A stretch of DNA of 64,000 nucleotides from Pycnococcus provasolii (Eukaryota > Chlorophyta > Pseudoscourfieldiophyceae > Pseudoscourfieldiales), in contig CP150582.1 of assembly GCA_049487715.1 (NCBI GenBank), positions 425,858-489,857 of the forward strand. The letters are read 5' to 3'. The notes below the pieces were generated by a model. That model had not been told where the DNA came from, ran no database searches, and saw nothing but the letters and a program-made list of their open reading frames with translations. Positions 28,943 to 38,318 of the stretch are shown piece by piece. Made by a program: the position numbers and the translations under genes. The stretch's first letter is position 1. Every line of letters starts with the position of its first letter.

Positions 28943-29011
28943 CGCGGTGGGATTCCTCGCGGTGGGATGCCTCGCGGTGGGATGCCTCGCGGTGGGATGC
29001 CTCCAAGTGGG
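28943..29011. repeat. 15-bp tandem repeat, about four copies
   Basis: The unit CTCGCGGTGGGATGC is repeated about four times, with the first copy ending ATTC and the last decaying. The unit is a multiple of three, so it stays open in several frames. Confidence 0.8.
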
Positions 29012-29232
29012 TCGTCGAACGGGTCTTGACGGCGTAAATGCCCATGTATATCTCTGAGTGGCTGTCTGCCGCCATGGTTTTCAAGGAAAGCCCTTCCGGG
29101 GCCGGGCCCGCGACGGAGCTAGGAGCAAGGAGGTGTCCCGGGCCCCCGGGCCCGGGTTCCCGGGAGAGCTCCGGAGCACCACAAACAAGATCCGAAATAT
29201 CACTCCTCCGTCATCTGCGTCAACAACATAAC

Positions 29233-31461
29233 ATGGCGTCGCTGGGGGCTGCAGTGAAGCGCAATCCTCCGCGTGCGTCCTCCGCCTCCGCCTCTGCCTC
29301 TGCCTCTGCCTCTGCCTCTGCCTCTGCTCGGCGTGGTGGTGGTGGTGGTGGTGGTGGTGGTGGTCGTGCTGGTGCTGCTGGTTGGTCTGTTGGCTTGCGT
29401 CGTGGTGGTGGTGGTGTTAGTGGTGGTGGTGGCTCTGGCGTTTCTGGTGCTAAAGGTGCTAATAAAGGTAGTACTGGGAAAGGTTCTGGGTTCCTGCTCT
29501 CGGCGTCGAATGTTGACAACGTGCAAGTGCTTGGCCCGACGACGAATCTGCGCGATATCACGACGCGATTTGTGGCACTTGCCAAGCCGTACTGGGCCGA
29601 CAAAGCTGTAAGGCGCGACGCGTATAAGAGACTCGCGCTCGTCGTCGCGCTCACCGTCGCAACCACGGGAGTGTCCGTCGGATTCTCCTACCTCGGACGC
29701 GACTTCTTCAACGCGCTCAGCGAAAAGGACGTGCCAAAATTTGAGCAGATGCTGAAAATCTACTTCTTCGCCATCGTCGGAGGGGTTCCCGTGTTCGTGT
29801 TCCGAGACTACGCGCAGGCGCTCCTCACCCTGAGGTGGCGAGAGTACCTCACGACGAAGTACGTGTCCATGTACACGTCCGAAAGCCGATACTTTCACCT
29901 CGAAAATCCAAGCAACAGCAAGATGATTGACAACCCCGACCAGCGCATCACACGCGACGTCGGCGCGTTCGTCGACGGCGCCCTCAGCCTCGCACTCACG
30001 CTTCTTAGCACGGGAGGCGACCTCGTCAGCTTCTCGCGCATCCTGTACAGCATCTACCCTCCGCTGTTCATTGCGCTCGTCGCGTACGCTTCCGTTGGAA
30101 CGGCAATCAGCCTGCGCCTGGGAAAGTCGCTTGTGCCGCTGAACTTCGAGCAGGAGAAGAGAGAGGCGGACTTCCGGTTCTCCATCATCCGCCTGCGCTC
30201 GAACGCCGAGTCCGTCGCATTCTATGGCGTGGGAGGCGATGCCGAGCGCGGCGTGATTCTCAACCGCTTCCAGAACGCGCTCTCGAATACGCTCAGCCTG
30301 TTGAACACGGAACGCAACCTTGGCTTCTTCACGAGCTTCTACCGTTTCCTCATCAGCTTGCTCCCCGCCGCGGTGGTGTCGCCGCTGTACTTCAGAGGCG
30401 AGATTGAGTTTGGCACAGTGAACCAGTGCTCGAGCGCATTCAGCCACGTTCTCGGCGACGTCAGCATTGTCGTGTACCAGCTTGGCGGCCTTGCGAGCAT
30501 CGCGGCGGTCGTGGACCGTCTCGGCGACCTCGACGACGCGCTCAGGCAGGAAAGTTCCGTGGAGCGCCTCGAGCGCAGGAAGACTCTCGCGGGTGCGCTT
30601 CCGCCGCCCGGCGAAGATGTGGAAGGCAGCACGTCGTCTCAGCCGTCGTTCGTCAGCTCGCAGGTCGTCGAGACCCTCCCTTCCTCCGTTGCGCTTCGCC
30701 TCGAGGATGTGACGGTTCGCACGCCGAATAACGAAACGGAATTAATCTCGAAGCTGTCCCTCGACATCGGCCAAGGCGAGGGTGTCCTGGTCATGGGACG
30801 CAGCGGGTCAGGTAAAACAAGCCTGCTGCGCGCCATTGCGGGGCTTTGGGACTCTGGCAGGGGCACGATATCCGTCGCGGCTGATCCCACGCTGCCGGCG
30901 CAGCCTCACGTCGAAGGTGCGGACGCGACGTCAGAGCTCTTCTCGCGCGCAAGTGCCTTTTTCCTGCCCCAGCGCCCGTACATGACACTCGGCACGATTC
31001 GTGACCAGCTGCTGTACCCTCGTTGGCGGCAGGGTGTTGACAATGAAGAGGATTCTACGTCATCCCCACCATCATTGCCCGAGCCATCCGATGCGCACCT
31101 GGAGGATGCGCTCGCGTGTGCGAACCTTTCCCACCTTCTGGATCGCACGTGGGACAACGGCGAGACTGGCCTCGATGCGCACGGTGACTGGGCATCCTCG
31201 CTGAGCCTTGGCGAGCAGCAGCGCCTGTCCTTCGCGCGCATGCTTCTTCACAATCCCCGTATCGTGCTTCTGGACGAGGCGACGTCCGCGCTCGACGAGG
31301 ACAACGAGAAGAACTTGTACGCGATGCTTCGTGATCGCCTGCCGAACTCCGCGGTCGTGAGTGTCGGCCACCGCGCGTCTCTGCGTTCGTACCACGACAA
31401 GGTGCTTCGACTGGGCTCAGGCGGTGAGCAGTGGGGTGTTGAGGAGGCGTACAGTAAATGA
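29233..31461 (+). CDS. Half-size ABC transporter, subfamily D / SbmA-like (plastid type)
   Basis: Start taken at 29233 (MASLGAAVKRNPPR), about 742 residues; the open frame upstream to 29038 is not protein-like. Residues 15-85 are poly-Ser/Ala and poly-Gly, a transit-peptide-like leader with a (CCTCTG)n microsatellite. The membrane domain (about residues 100-430) has the features of the ABCD/SbmA-BacA membrane region: WRxYLTxKYVSMYTS, YFHLENPSNSKMIDNPDQRI (the conserved N-P-D-Q-R-I motif) and ADFRFSIIRLRSNAESVAFY. The nucleotide-binding domain has Walker A GRSGSGKTSLLRAIAGLW (Lys528), a Q-loop FFLPQRPYM, the signature LSLGEQQRLSFAR (about residue 657) and Walker B IVLLDEATSALD. It would act as a homodimer. 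Plant and algal relatives sit in the plastid envelope; peroxisomal ABCD proteins carry acyl-CoAs. Substrate unknown. Confidence 0.88.
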   Translation: MASLGAAVKRNPPRASSASASASASASASASARRGGGGGGGGGGRAGAAGWSVGLRRGGGGVSGGGGSGVSGAKGANKGSTGKGSGFLLSASNVDNVQVLGPTTNLRDITTRFVALAKPYWADKAVRRDAYKRLALVVALTVATTGVSVGFSYLGRDFFNALSEKDVPKFEQMLKIYFFAIVGGVPVFVFRDYAQALLTLRWREYLTTKYVSMYTSESRYFHLENPSNSKMIDNPDQRITRDVGAFVDGALSLALTLLSTGGDLVSFSRILYSIYPPLFIALVAYASVGTAISLRLGKSLVPLNFEQEKREADFRFSIIRLRSNAESVAFYGVGGDAERGVILNRFQNALSNTLSLLNTERNLGFFTSFYRFLISLLPAAVVSPLYFRGEIEFGTVNQCSSAFSHVLGDVSIVVYQLGGLASIAAVVDRLGDLDDALRQESSVERLERRKTLAGALPPPGEDVEGSTSSQPSFVSSQVVETLPSSVALRLEDVTVRTPNNETELISKLSLDIGQGEGVLVMGRSGSGKTSLLRAIAGLWDSGRGTISVAADPTLPAQPHVEGADATSELFSRASAFFLPQRPYMTLGTIRDQLLYPRWRQGVDNEEDSTSSPPSLPEPSDAHLEDALACANLSHLLDRTWDNGETGLDAHGDWASSLSLGEQQRLSFARMLLHNPRIVLLDEATSALDEDNEKNLYAMLRDRLPNSAVVSVGHRASLRSYHDKVLRLGSGGEQWGVEEAYSK

Positions 31462-31535
31462 ATATGATTTGTTTTTAAATGTTTTTTTAAGTCAACCAAA
31501 GTAATTTGCAATAACACATGTTGTTGAAAATAAAA

Positions 31536-34500
31536 TTACACCACGCCTCTTCCAAGAATCTCCTCGCCGTCGGAGCACCGGCGTGAGATGAAGTATGTTC
31601 CATCGTCACTGAATTGCAGCAAATGCACGGCGCCGGCAAACTTTGCATAGAAGCGCGAATTGCGATTCACTCCCCAGGTTCCTTCGCCCCACGGCGTTTC
31701 GAGCTTACCCCCCGCGGCGAACTTCAATCCGGGAGTACCAGCCCACGTCCAAGATTGCGTGCGCTTTAAGGATGAGGGCAGATCGTCGCTGGCGAGGGTA
31801 TCGCTTTCGCCTTGTGAGCAACCTGAAATGGAGGTGCCCGCGGCACTACTGCGCCACTCCTCCAAGGCGGCGACCAAATTTGCGGACGTACTTCCCAGTG
31901 GGAGAACTTTGGCAATGCCCGCCACGTTGTCGGTGTCATGGCGCATGAGCACAACCGCCGGCAAACTTCCCGATCCGCTGGAGGCAGCTTGGCGAAGCTG
32001 CGCGAACACGTGGCGTTCCCGGTAGAGGAATGCGCTCGTCGGTACAGTAAATAGGCTGATGGCGCGAAAGCTGGCTCCAGGCGAGACGTACTGGCCAACA
32101 CTTGGGAGGTAGAGCAGCGCATTGAACGCGAGCGCGGCGATGGCTCCAAGCCGTCTAGCGCCACGCCGTGGTGCGTACGCGCTGAGCACTCGCCGTGCAC
32201 CTTCACCGGCACGCTGTAGAGCGTCCGCCATTTCGCCATCACCGCGAAGGACTTCGCGTAGGGCGATGGCGCGAACACGACGAGCAAGTGCCAGAGCCTC
32301 ATCCGTCGAGCGGAAGTAAGCGAAGCTGAGAAGCCTTGATGCGACGCGACTTCCGTGGCAGAAACGCGTGAATACCATCTTCGGGTCGTCCACGACGTGG
32401 TCGTAGCCATACGCGGACGTGTCATCCCACGCGTCTGGCGATGCTTCCACATCGGAGTCACCGTGCAAAATGAGAAGAGGTGACATCAGCATCCACAGAG
32501 GTAGTTGAGACGCATCCGTGTGAAGCACGCCAATTCCCAGGGAAAGGATGTGCACCAGAAGATTGAATCTAAGGACCGTGGGTGCGACAGCTTCCCCATC
32601 GTCCACGCGCAGTGCGGTGGAAATACCAGCAAACACCCCAGATGTCGGTGGCACATCCAATTTGTGCAGGCGGCTGGGATCAACGTCGCCGTTGGCCACG
32701 TCACCGGCGTGAGCCAGGAACAGCGCACCGCCACCGTCGATGACGACGATCAGGCAAGATGCGTCAGCTCTGGCATTCACCGCGCTACGACCAAATGCTC
32801 GCCACGCGGAAGATGCCAGCTCCGACACGAATCCTGTCGTAAGAATCACCGCACGCCCAAGACGCGACGGCGCGCCTTTTGCTGCGGCATCCAAGGCGTG
32901 GCAAAGATCCGTGCCGAGGCTCGCGAGACACGCGACACCGCCCGCTGGCCTCACAGGGCTGGTGTCCGGAGCGGCCCAGGCTGGGCTGCGCGGCACAGAT
33001 GGCGCGACACCTGACTTTCGCGCGACATTCAGGCTTGCGGTGTTGTCCCGATTGCTCAGGAATCCGTCATTCAGGCTGGAAACCTGCCCCGCCTCAAGCA
33101 CCGCGATCGACTCAACGGGCTCTCCGTCAGACTGGTGTCGCTTCATCTTGATCACCTTCAGCGCTTCCGCCGTTCGTCCACCAAGATAAAACGCATTCAT
33201 CTTATTCATCCGATACTCCTTGTCCTGATGGTAGTTGGCATGCACAGCCACAGGCCCCTCAAGCTGCGACAGAAGATCTCCATGCGTTAGCACGCGGAAG
33301 AACGTCTTTGAGTTTACGAAGCACTCGCTTCGCATCACGCGCACGGTGCACCCGCTGTGCGGCCTGTCAAGCTTTCCTGGCAAGAAGAGCTCTTGGTTGT
33401 ACCCGCTCTGATCCCAAGTGTCTTCCGTCTCCATGCGATGCTGCATAACCGTGAGCATGCGCACCGACGCCTCCGTTGCTCGCAGGTACCACAGTCCACT
33501 ATTCAGCGCCGCCATGCGCATGGTGAAGTGCGGCTGAGAGTTTGTGCGATTGCCTCGAATCAGGTCCGTGAGCGGATCAACGAACCCGTAGGCGCTCGAA
33601 TCGTCCCATCCATCGCTCATGCCTTCGACATCCGCGTCGCGGTGCAGGTGATCGAACGGGTTCTTCACGTACACGATGTCCGTGTCCGTGAGAAGCACGG
33701 AGCATCCGTAAGCGAGAAAGCGCTTGAGGATACCAAATTTCGCCGCTGATATTTTGTGCGACCCTCTTGCGTCGGACGGCGTAAAGTACGTGTGGAAGCC
33801 ATTCTCCCTCGCCCAGTCGTGCATGTGCCGATCGATGGCAACAACGACGAAGTTCGCGACGCCCGCCTTGTGCGCCGACTCGGCAAGGCGCCTCACCTGC
33901 TCAGTCACCGCGCCGTTCGCAACGGCAACCATCACCTCCTGTCGGATCGCGGCGGCGCGCAGCACGGCGCACAGAGCTTGGTCGGCGAATGGGTCGGCGC
34001 ACCTTGCCGGCCATTCCGAGACCTCCGCCGCTCCTTGCACGTACCGGAGCACGCGTGGCTGGATAGCAGCGTTGGCTAGCGCGCCAACGGGAGATGACGG
34101 ACATGCGGCAGATGGCACGACAGTGCCTCGTCTTAGTCCGTCGAGTCGTTCGATTTCGCTCGAAGACAGGCTTGGCGCGAAGTCGTCGATGACCTGTCGA
34201 GTTAAGGCTTCGTCGTCCTCCCCGCCTAGACGTGTAGATATTGCTGACCTCGTCTGAACTGTCGATCGCGACCTTGCCGTGGTCACTTGCGTTTGCACGT
34301 TCGTTGGCCGGCCGCCGTCGCCGCCGCCGCCGGCGCCGCTCGTTCTTCTCTCAACCATCGCCTCCGCTTGCGCCATGCTGAGCTTGGTCGCGCTCGCTGC
34401 GGCTCCCCCCCTCACGTTCACGGTTGCCGGCGCGTGTTCCTGTTGTTCTTCGAACTTCGCAAAGGCGTGCGTATGTCTGTGCTGCATTTGCTGGACCGTG

Positions 34501-34760
34501 ACGACTCCAGCGACAACGAGCGTGGATATTAATAGGAGGCACTGCACGGCACTGACTCGCCTTATGTTTGATTTGTTTTTTGACGCCGGCAAGTTGCCTG
34601 CCGCTGGTGGACCTCCTCCCCTAGCGCTACTTGCTATTGTGTTGATGGCGACCATGGTGGATCTGTGCGTGGGCATCGCGTGCCCGTCCCCGAACGCCGC
34701 CAGCAAAGGCTGACCGTCTGCGTGAGAACTCGCGTGAGAACTAGCGCGCAGCGACGCCAT
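31536..34760 (-). CDS. Golgi-type GT77-like glycosyltransferase with a second, degenerate copy of the domain
   Basis: A 1074-residue frame. Near residue 68 a single hydrophobic helix (VQCLLLISTLVVAGVVTV) makes a type II membrane anchor. Residues ~240-540 are a nucleotide-diphospho-sugar transferase domain: NFVVVAIDRHMHDWARENG, GCSVLLTDTDIVYVKNPFDH (DxD metal motif near residue 358), DVEGMSDGWDDSSAYGF, MRMAALNSGLWYLRAT and a late VHANYHQDKEYR. This is the order seen in plant RRA/XEG113-type (GT77) arabinosyl- or xylosyltransferases. From about residue 630 the same order reappears, weakly: LGIGVLHTDASQLPLW, then DVEASPDAWDDTSAYGYDH. There the D-x-D is lost (T-D-A-S), so this half is probably inactive. 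The last 100 residues have a separate beta-rich segment (SWTWAGTPGLKFAAGG...). Substrate unknown; cell-surface glycoprotein is inferred. Confidence 0.78.
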   Translation of the reverse strand: MASLRASSHASSHADGQPLLAAFGDGHAMPTHRSTMVAINTIASSARGGGPPAAGNLPASKNKSNIRRVSAVQCLLLISTLVVAGVVTVQQMQHRHTHAFAKFEEQQEHAPATVNVRGGAAASATKLSMAQAEAMVERRTSGAGGGGDGGRPTNVQTQVTTARSRSTVQTRSAISTRLGGEDDEALTRQVIDDFAPSLSSSEIERLDGLRRGTVVPSAACPSSPVGALANAAIQPRVLRYVQGAAEVSEWPARCADPFADQALCAVLRAAAIRQEVMVAVANGAVTEQVRRLAESAHKAGVANFVVVAIDRHMHDWARENGFHTYFTPSDARGSHKISAAKFGILKRFLAYGCSVLLTDTDIVYVKNPFDHLHRDADVEGMSDGWDDSSAYGFVDPLTDLIRGNRTNSQPHFTMRMAALNSGLWYLRATEASVRMLTVMQHRMETEDTWDQSGYNQELFLPGKLDRPHSGCTVRVMRSECFVNSKTFFRVLTHGDLLSQLEGPVAVHANYHQDKEYRMNKMNAFYLGGRTAEALKVIKMKRHQSDGEPVESIAVLEAGQVSSLNDGFLSNRDNTASLNVARKSGVAPSVPRSPAWAAPDTSPVRPAGGVACLASLGTDLCHALDAAAKGAPSRLGRAVILTTGFVSELASSAWRAFGRSAVNARADASCLIVVIDGGGALFLAHAGDVANGDVDPSRLHKLDVPPTSGVFAGISTALRVDDGEAVAPTVLRFNLLVHILSLGIGVLHTDASQLPLWMLMSPLLILHGDSDVEASPDAWDDTSAYGYDHVVDDPKMVFTRFCHGSRVASRLLSFAYFRSTDEALALARRVRAIALREVLRGDGEMADALQRAGEGARRVLSAYAPRRGARRLGAIAALAFNALLYLPSVGQYVSPGASFRAISLFTVPTSAFLYRERHVFAQLRQAASSGSGSLPAVVLMRHDTDNVAGIAKVLPLGSTSANLVAALEEWRSSAAGTSISGCSQGESDTLASDDLPSSLKRTQSWTWAGTPGLKFAAGGKLETPWGEGTWGVNRNSRFYAKFAGAVHLLQFSDDGTYFISRRCSDGEEILGRGVV

Positions 34761-34931
34761 GAAAGCGAAACCGAGGCTGAGAAGGGATATCAGCGATCAG
34801 CGATCAGCGATCAGGGAAAGGGGTAACCCCCAATCTCCATCTGTTGTCTTTACTAACCCCCAATCGCCAATTGCCGTTCGGGGTTCGGGTTCTCCTTCCT
34901 CCTCCTTCTTCTCCTCCTGCTCCTCCTCCTC

Positions 34932-35867
34932 ATGGCCGCCAACGCACACCTGGGTGCACCTAAACTAGGGATGCTGCCAATGGGCCACTCTGGTCCCTCC
35001 TATGCTTACGTCTGCGCGAGCTGCGACCTCGGTGGATTTCCGGCGACTACCAGTAGTGGGGGAGAACTCACAACGTGTCCGTCCTGCTCCTTCCCCTTAC
35101 CAGCCTCACTTCAACGGTTAGCGGCATGGAACATGATCAGATATGTTCTTCCTTTCTCTTGTACTTCTTCACGTACTCGTGCTGCTCCGTCTGCGGTTAG
35201 CTTGCCTGACTCGTCCTCGAAGAAACGAACACGCGCTCACATGAGTGGTATGGGTACGGACAAGATACCGGATACGCCGCCGAGTCAGATTGTGGGGGGA
35301 CAACAACAGAACGCACAACAGCTGGTTGCATCGCAGAACGGACATGCGGGCGAACAGACGAGCGAACTCGAAACGACAGCCAAAGCGGCGTGGAGAGGAT
35401 ATCCCGAAGCACCGAATTACCCGTACAAGTCTCTCATCGCCACGATCGTCGCGTCCGTGGAAGAGGCTTGCGGCGAACGTGAAGAGGCCAAGCAAGCCAA
35501 ACGTGCACTTACGGAACTTTCTGGCGCGGTGGAACGTGCAAAGGCACGCTGCGCGGACTACGCCAGTGCGCGTTCCGCGTTCGACGACGCCACGAGGACG
35601 CGCACGCTTGCTCTCGCGGATGCGAGCGCTCTGGGAAATGCGACGGTCGAGCGTTCGCTAACCCTCTGGTGCGACGCGCACGTGGACCGGACACTCAAAA
35701 AACTTCAAGGCACATTAGCACCTTTTCGCGAACTGGCGGAGCTATGCACGACAATTGTCGCGGGGGTTGCAGAAGCCGTCACGCACGACGACGACGCTGC
35801 CAATGCCGCGCTCGCTCGTGCGATGCCTCTGCTCGCGGGGTTGCATAGATTTGCCTTCCGCGCTTGA
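34932..35867 (+). CDS. Hypothetical protein with N-terminal zinc-ribbon-like motif and coiled coil
   Basis: A 311-residue frame. The start MAANAHLGAPKLGM is followed by YVCASCDLGGFPATTSSGGE and LTTCPSCSFPL, i.e. two C-x-x-C pairs about 25 residues apart that could bind one zinc ion. A low-complexity Q/N/S region follows. From about residue 150 the chain is alanine-rich and helical with many charges (SVEEACGEREEAKQAKRALTE, AVERAKARCADYASARSAFD), likely a coiled coil. It is divergent from the GT77-like gene with about 170 bp between. I do not recognise the family. A later start (MSGMGTDK) is possible. Confidence 0.6.
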   Translation: MAANAHLGAPKLGMLPMGHSGPSYAYVCASCDLGGFPATTSSGGELTTCPSCSFPLPASLQRLAAWNMIRYVLPFSCTSSRTRAAPSAVSLPDSSSKKRTRAHMSGMGTDKIPDTPPSQIVGGQQQNAQQLVASQNGHAGEQTSELETTAKAAWRGYPEAPNYPYKSLIATIVASVEEACGEREEAKQAKRALTELSGAVERAKARCADYASARSAFDDATRTRTLALADASALGNATVERSLTLWCDAHVDRTLKKLQGTLAPFRELAELCTTIVAGVAEAVTHDDDAANAALARAMPLLAGLHRFAFRA

Positions 35868-35928
35868 ATCGCGCATTCAGTAATCTTCATGTAAAGTAGT
35901 TCTTTTTCCTAGAGTAAAGTACATTTCG

Positions 35929-36948
35929 TTACTGAATGAGGGATCTCAGGGAAGGTGCGAGGGACGACACGGACGTGTTGCTGGTGTCGGCGCTCGCGAT
36001 TGCGGCGGATTTCGCGATAACCTTGCTGTCACTCTCATCGGTCCTGTCGCCTTCGTCGTCGTCTGCGATGAGGAACTCTCCAAGCGGCCCACGAATGGCC
36101 CCCTCGTCGCACTGCCGTTGTCGTCGCCGACGTGTCGCGCGGCGCGCAGCCTCGGCCGCCTGGAGCGCTCCCTGTGGCACAGGCCCTGGAAAATGCAGAC
36201 GCGGCATTTTCTCCTGAGACTCCTGAGGCAGCCTCGGCGGCCGTTGCGAGTCAGGCTGCTTTGGCTTTTGCGCAACCGGCGCCGGCGCAGGAGCTGGCGC
36301 GTGAGAAGGCTCGTCCGTTACGTCATCCTCCCGTGGCTGTTCCTCCGCGACGTGCGCGTTTGCCGTCGTCGCGTGCTGTTCATCCTTAAACTCACGTCGG
36401 TCCTGCGTCGCGGAGATATTTTGCGATGTCTGCATGTTCACAGGTTCAGCTCCCCACCTTGCAAGCTGCGTAGGACTCGCGTATGCCTTGACCGACCCCG
36501 GAAAGTGGTGCACGCGAGTCTCATACCGCCCAACGCGCGCCACAAGGCTCGGCTCCGCGTTCACGCCATTTCCTTCGTCCGTCGATACGCCAAGAACGAC
36601 GAGCGCACCGCGCACGTGGTCCATCACTTGCGCGGTTAAGTTCTTCCTCTTGCGTGCATCGTCGGGAACGTCGGCATGTTGTTTCCTTGTCGCCACGAGC
36701 GCCGACGCCTTGAGCACGAAGAGGACGAAGGAGAGCGTGATTGAGGCGTCGAGCAGAGCCGCCAAGGCCGAGGCCATGCCTTGAGGCTGCACGCCTTCAC
36801 CGCCCGCGGAGTTGGTGGACGAGGAGGACGAGAAGAGGTTCGGAGAGGCTCCACGAGGTGGGGCAAGACCACAGGTCGGCGTGCGCGCGTAACCCTCGCC
36901 CATTGGTCGCATACTTTGGTCGTGCACCTGCGCCAAACCCAGAGGCAT
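35929..36948 (-). CDS. Hypothetical single-pass membrane protein with A/P-rich region
   Basis: Start taken at 36948 (MPLGLAQVHDQSMRP), giving 339 residues; the frame is open further upstream but would cross the start of the divergent neighbour. A hydrophobic helix, ALLDASITLSFVLFVLKASA, lies near residues 60-80. A conserved-looking block follows: LTAQVMDHVRGALVVLGVST and ETRVHHFPGSVKAYAS. The remainder is charged and proline-rich (HAPAPAPAPVAQKPKQP) and ends in an S/D-rich tail. It is convergent with the zinc-ribbon hypothetical (62 bp apart). Function unknown. Confidence 0.6.
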   Translation of the reverse strand: MPLGLAQVHDQSMRPMGEGYARTPTCGLAPPRGASPNLFSSSSSTNSAGGEGVQPQGMASALAALLDASITLSFVLFVLKASALVATRKQHADVPDDARKRKNLTAQVMDHVRGALVVLGVSTDEGNGVNAEPSLVARVGRYETRVHHFPGSVKAYASPTQLARWGAEPVNMQTSQNISATQDRREFKDEQHATTANAHVAEEQPREDDVTDEPSHAPAPAPAPVAQKPKQPDSQRPPRLPQESQEKMPRLHFPGPVPQGALQAAEAARRATRRRRQRQCDEGAIRGPLGEFLIADDDEGDRTDESDSKVIAKSAAIASADTSNTSVSSLAPSLRSLIQ

Positions 36949-37035
36949 TGCACCACGCGTTTGGTCGGCGGGAGCTGAGGACTGAGGAGTCCGGAGTCCA
37001 AACCCGCGGTGCTTTTCGGCCTGTTCCCTTTGGCC
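36949..37035. promoter_or_regulatory. Very short bidirectional promoter region
   Basis: Only about 87 bp separate the two start codons (36948 minus, 37036 plus), so both promoters and 5' leaders must overlap here. The spacing implies co-regulation of the membrane hypothetical and the thioredoxin-like gene. No TATA box is seen. Confidence 0.5.
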
Positions 37036-37467
37036 ATGGCCGTCCGCCTGGACGAGCCGCACCTCCTCGACGACCTCAGCAGACCGTCCGGCGGCGCGAG
37101 CGCGTATGCACATATGGACGTCGTCTGCGTCTGCTTCACGCAAACCTGGAACCCGCCCGCCTTGCACACCGCACAGGCGCTCGAGGCGCTGCGAACGGAC
37201 AAGTCTAAGCTTCCGCCAAACGTTCACGTGCTCATTGTCGACGCTGACGCCGCGCCCACAGCCGCGTGGCAGAACGGAGCGTACGCGTATCCGAGCGTGT
37301 GTCTTTTCCGAGGGAGCGACGGAACGCCGCTGAGCATTTCTCGGCCATTCTTCGCGGTGGACTGCAAGGTGTGCGGTCCCATCGCGCCGAGACTGCTCGA
37401 GCAGTTGCTCAAGGCTGCCGCCGAGAGCGTTAAGAAAGGTACGACGACGGTGCGACTAGACTGGTGA
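37036..37467 (+). CDS. Thioredoxin-fold protein lacking the CxxC active site
   Basis: Start taken at 37036 (MAVRLDEPHLLDDL); 143 residues, the size of a single thioredoxin domain with an N-terminal helix. The fold reads DVVCVCFTQTWNPPALHTA (beta strand plus active-site helix), VHVLIVDADAAPTAAWQNG and AYPSVCLFRGSDGTP with the conserved cis-proline. The canonical W-C-x-x-C is W-N-P-P-A here, so both redox cysteines are replaced. Such domains act as chaperone or binding modules rather than oxidoreductases. It shares a promoter with the membrane hypothetical at 35929-36948. A partner relation between the two is an inference from the spacing. Confidence 0.72.
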   Translation: MAVRLDEPHLLDDLSRPSGGASAYAHMDVVCVCFTQTWNPPALHTAQALEALRTDKSKLPPNVHVLIVDADAAPTAAWQNGAYAYPSVCLFRGSDGTPLSISRPFFAVDCKVCGPIAPRLLEQLLKAAAESVKKGTTTVRLDW

Positions 37468-37687
37468 CTTTAGTCTCTTGCGCGCGCAGTTGGCGTGTTC
37501 TATGTAACTTGAAAAGGAAATACAGGGTGACGCTACGACGAGAAAAGGTCTTCATGTGCGTGTCAGGACAACAACGCGCGGATCTCAGTCTTCGTTCGTT
37601 TCGTTCGTCTTGTTTTTATTGTTCAGGTTGGCGTGGTATAGTTACACGGAAAACGAAACGTGATCGAAGGTGACGCATGCGCGTTCG

Positions 37688-38318
37688 TCAGTCAGGCTTG
37701 ATCCAAGCACCGCGTCTCTCGGAGAACCAGGCGTACGCGTGTGCGCCAGTCACTGGGAGAAGCACCGTGCCAAGTACGGTGCGGCCGACACCTGTCAGCT
37801 GCACGCGTAGCGCCGCGCCAAAGATTCCACACGTACATGCGTGAAGGATGCCTAGCGCGCACACGTATCTGTGTAGTGTTGTGTTGTGTTGTGTTGTTGT
37901 GAGTGTTCAATTGTTCTCAGCGTGGTATTTGAGTAGGAGAAGTTGTGGTTGCGCGCGCGGAGACTTACCCGACAGCACGCATTCCATCCGCGTGAGTTAG
38001 TCTGCGGACCTTGTCGCGAGCGTCCAAGTCGAAGTCCGCGTAAGGCGCGCCGAGATGTTCCCTGTGCGCGTTGAACGACGCGACGGCCACGAGCGCGTCC
38101 GCAACGAGCGCTACGCCGAGCACGACCATAGCGACGGGCGGTGAGCCTGTGGCTGACGCCGCGACGCCGTCGTCCTGTCGGTGAGCAATGAGCCAAAAAG
38201 GCGCGAGACTGCACAAGAGTCCGACCGCGGCGGATGTCACCGCGCGGAGCACAAGGACGTTGAGCGCCTGCCGCGCCGTCAACCCGCCGACCGAGTTCCC
38301 TGCACCGCTCGCCAACAT
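37688..38318 (-). CDS. Small four-TM membrane protein, 2 exons
   Basis: Exon 1 is 38318-37969 (minus), the intron 37968-37869 (100 bp) starts GTAAGT and ends CTACACAG, and exon 2 is 37868-37688. The joined frame is 531 nt (176 residues) and ends in TGA; both sites are consensus and the phase agrees (2 nt plus 1 nt). Four hydrophobic segments appear: AVTSAAVGLLCSLAPFWLIA, VAMVVLGVALVADALVAVAS, YVCALGILHACTCGIFGAAL and RTVLGTVLLPVTGAHAYAWF. Between TM2 and TM3 is a charged loop (DARDKVRRLTHADGMR). The spliced exon 2 would be missed by simple ORF calling. No family recognised. Confidence 0.72.

Noticed and set aside
29200-30447. 415-codon minus-strand frame
   Set aside because: Shadow of the ABC transporter; the plus frame has Walker A, signature and Walker B.
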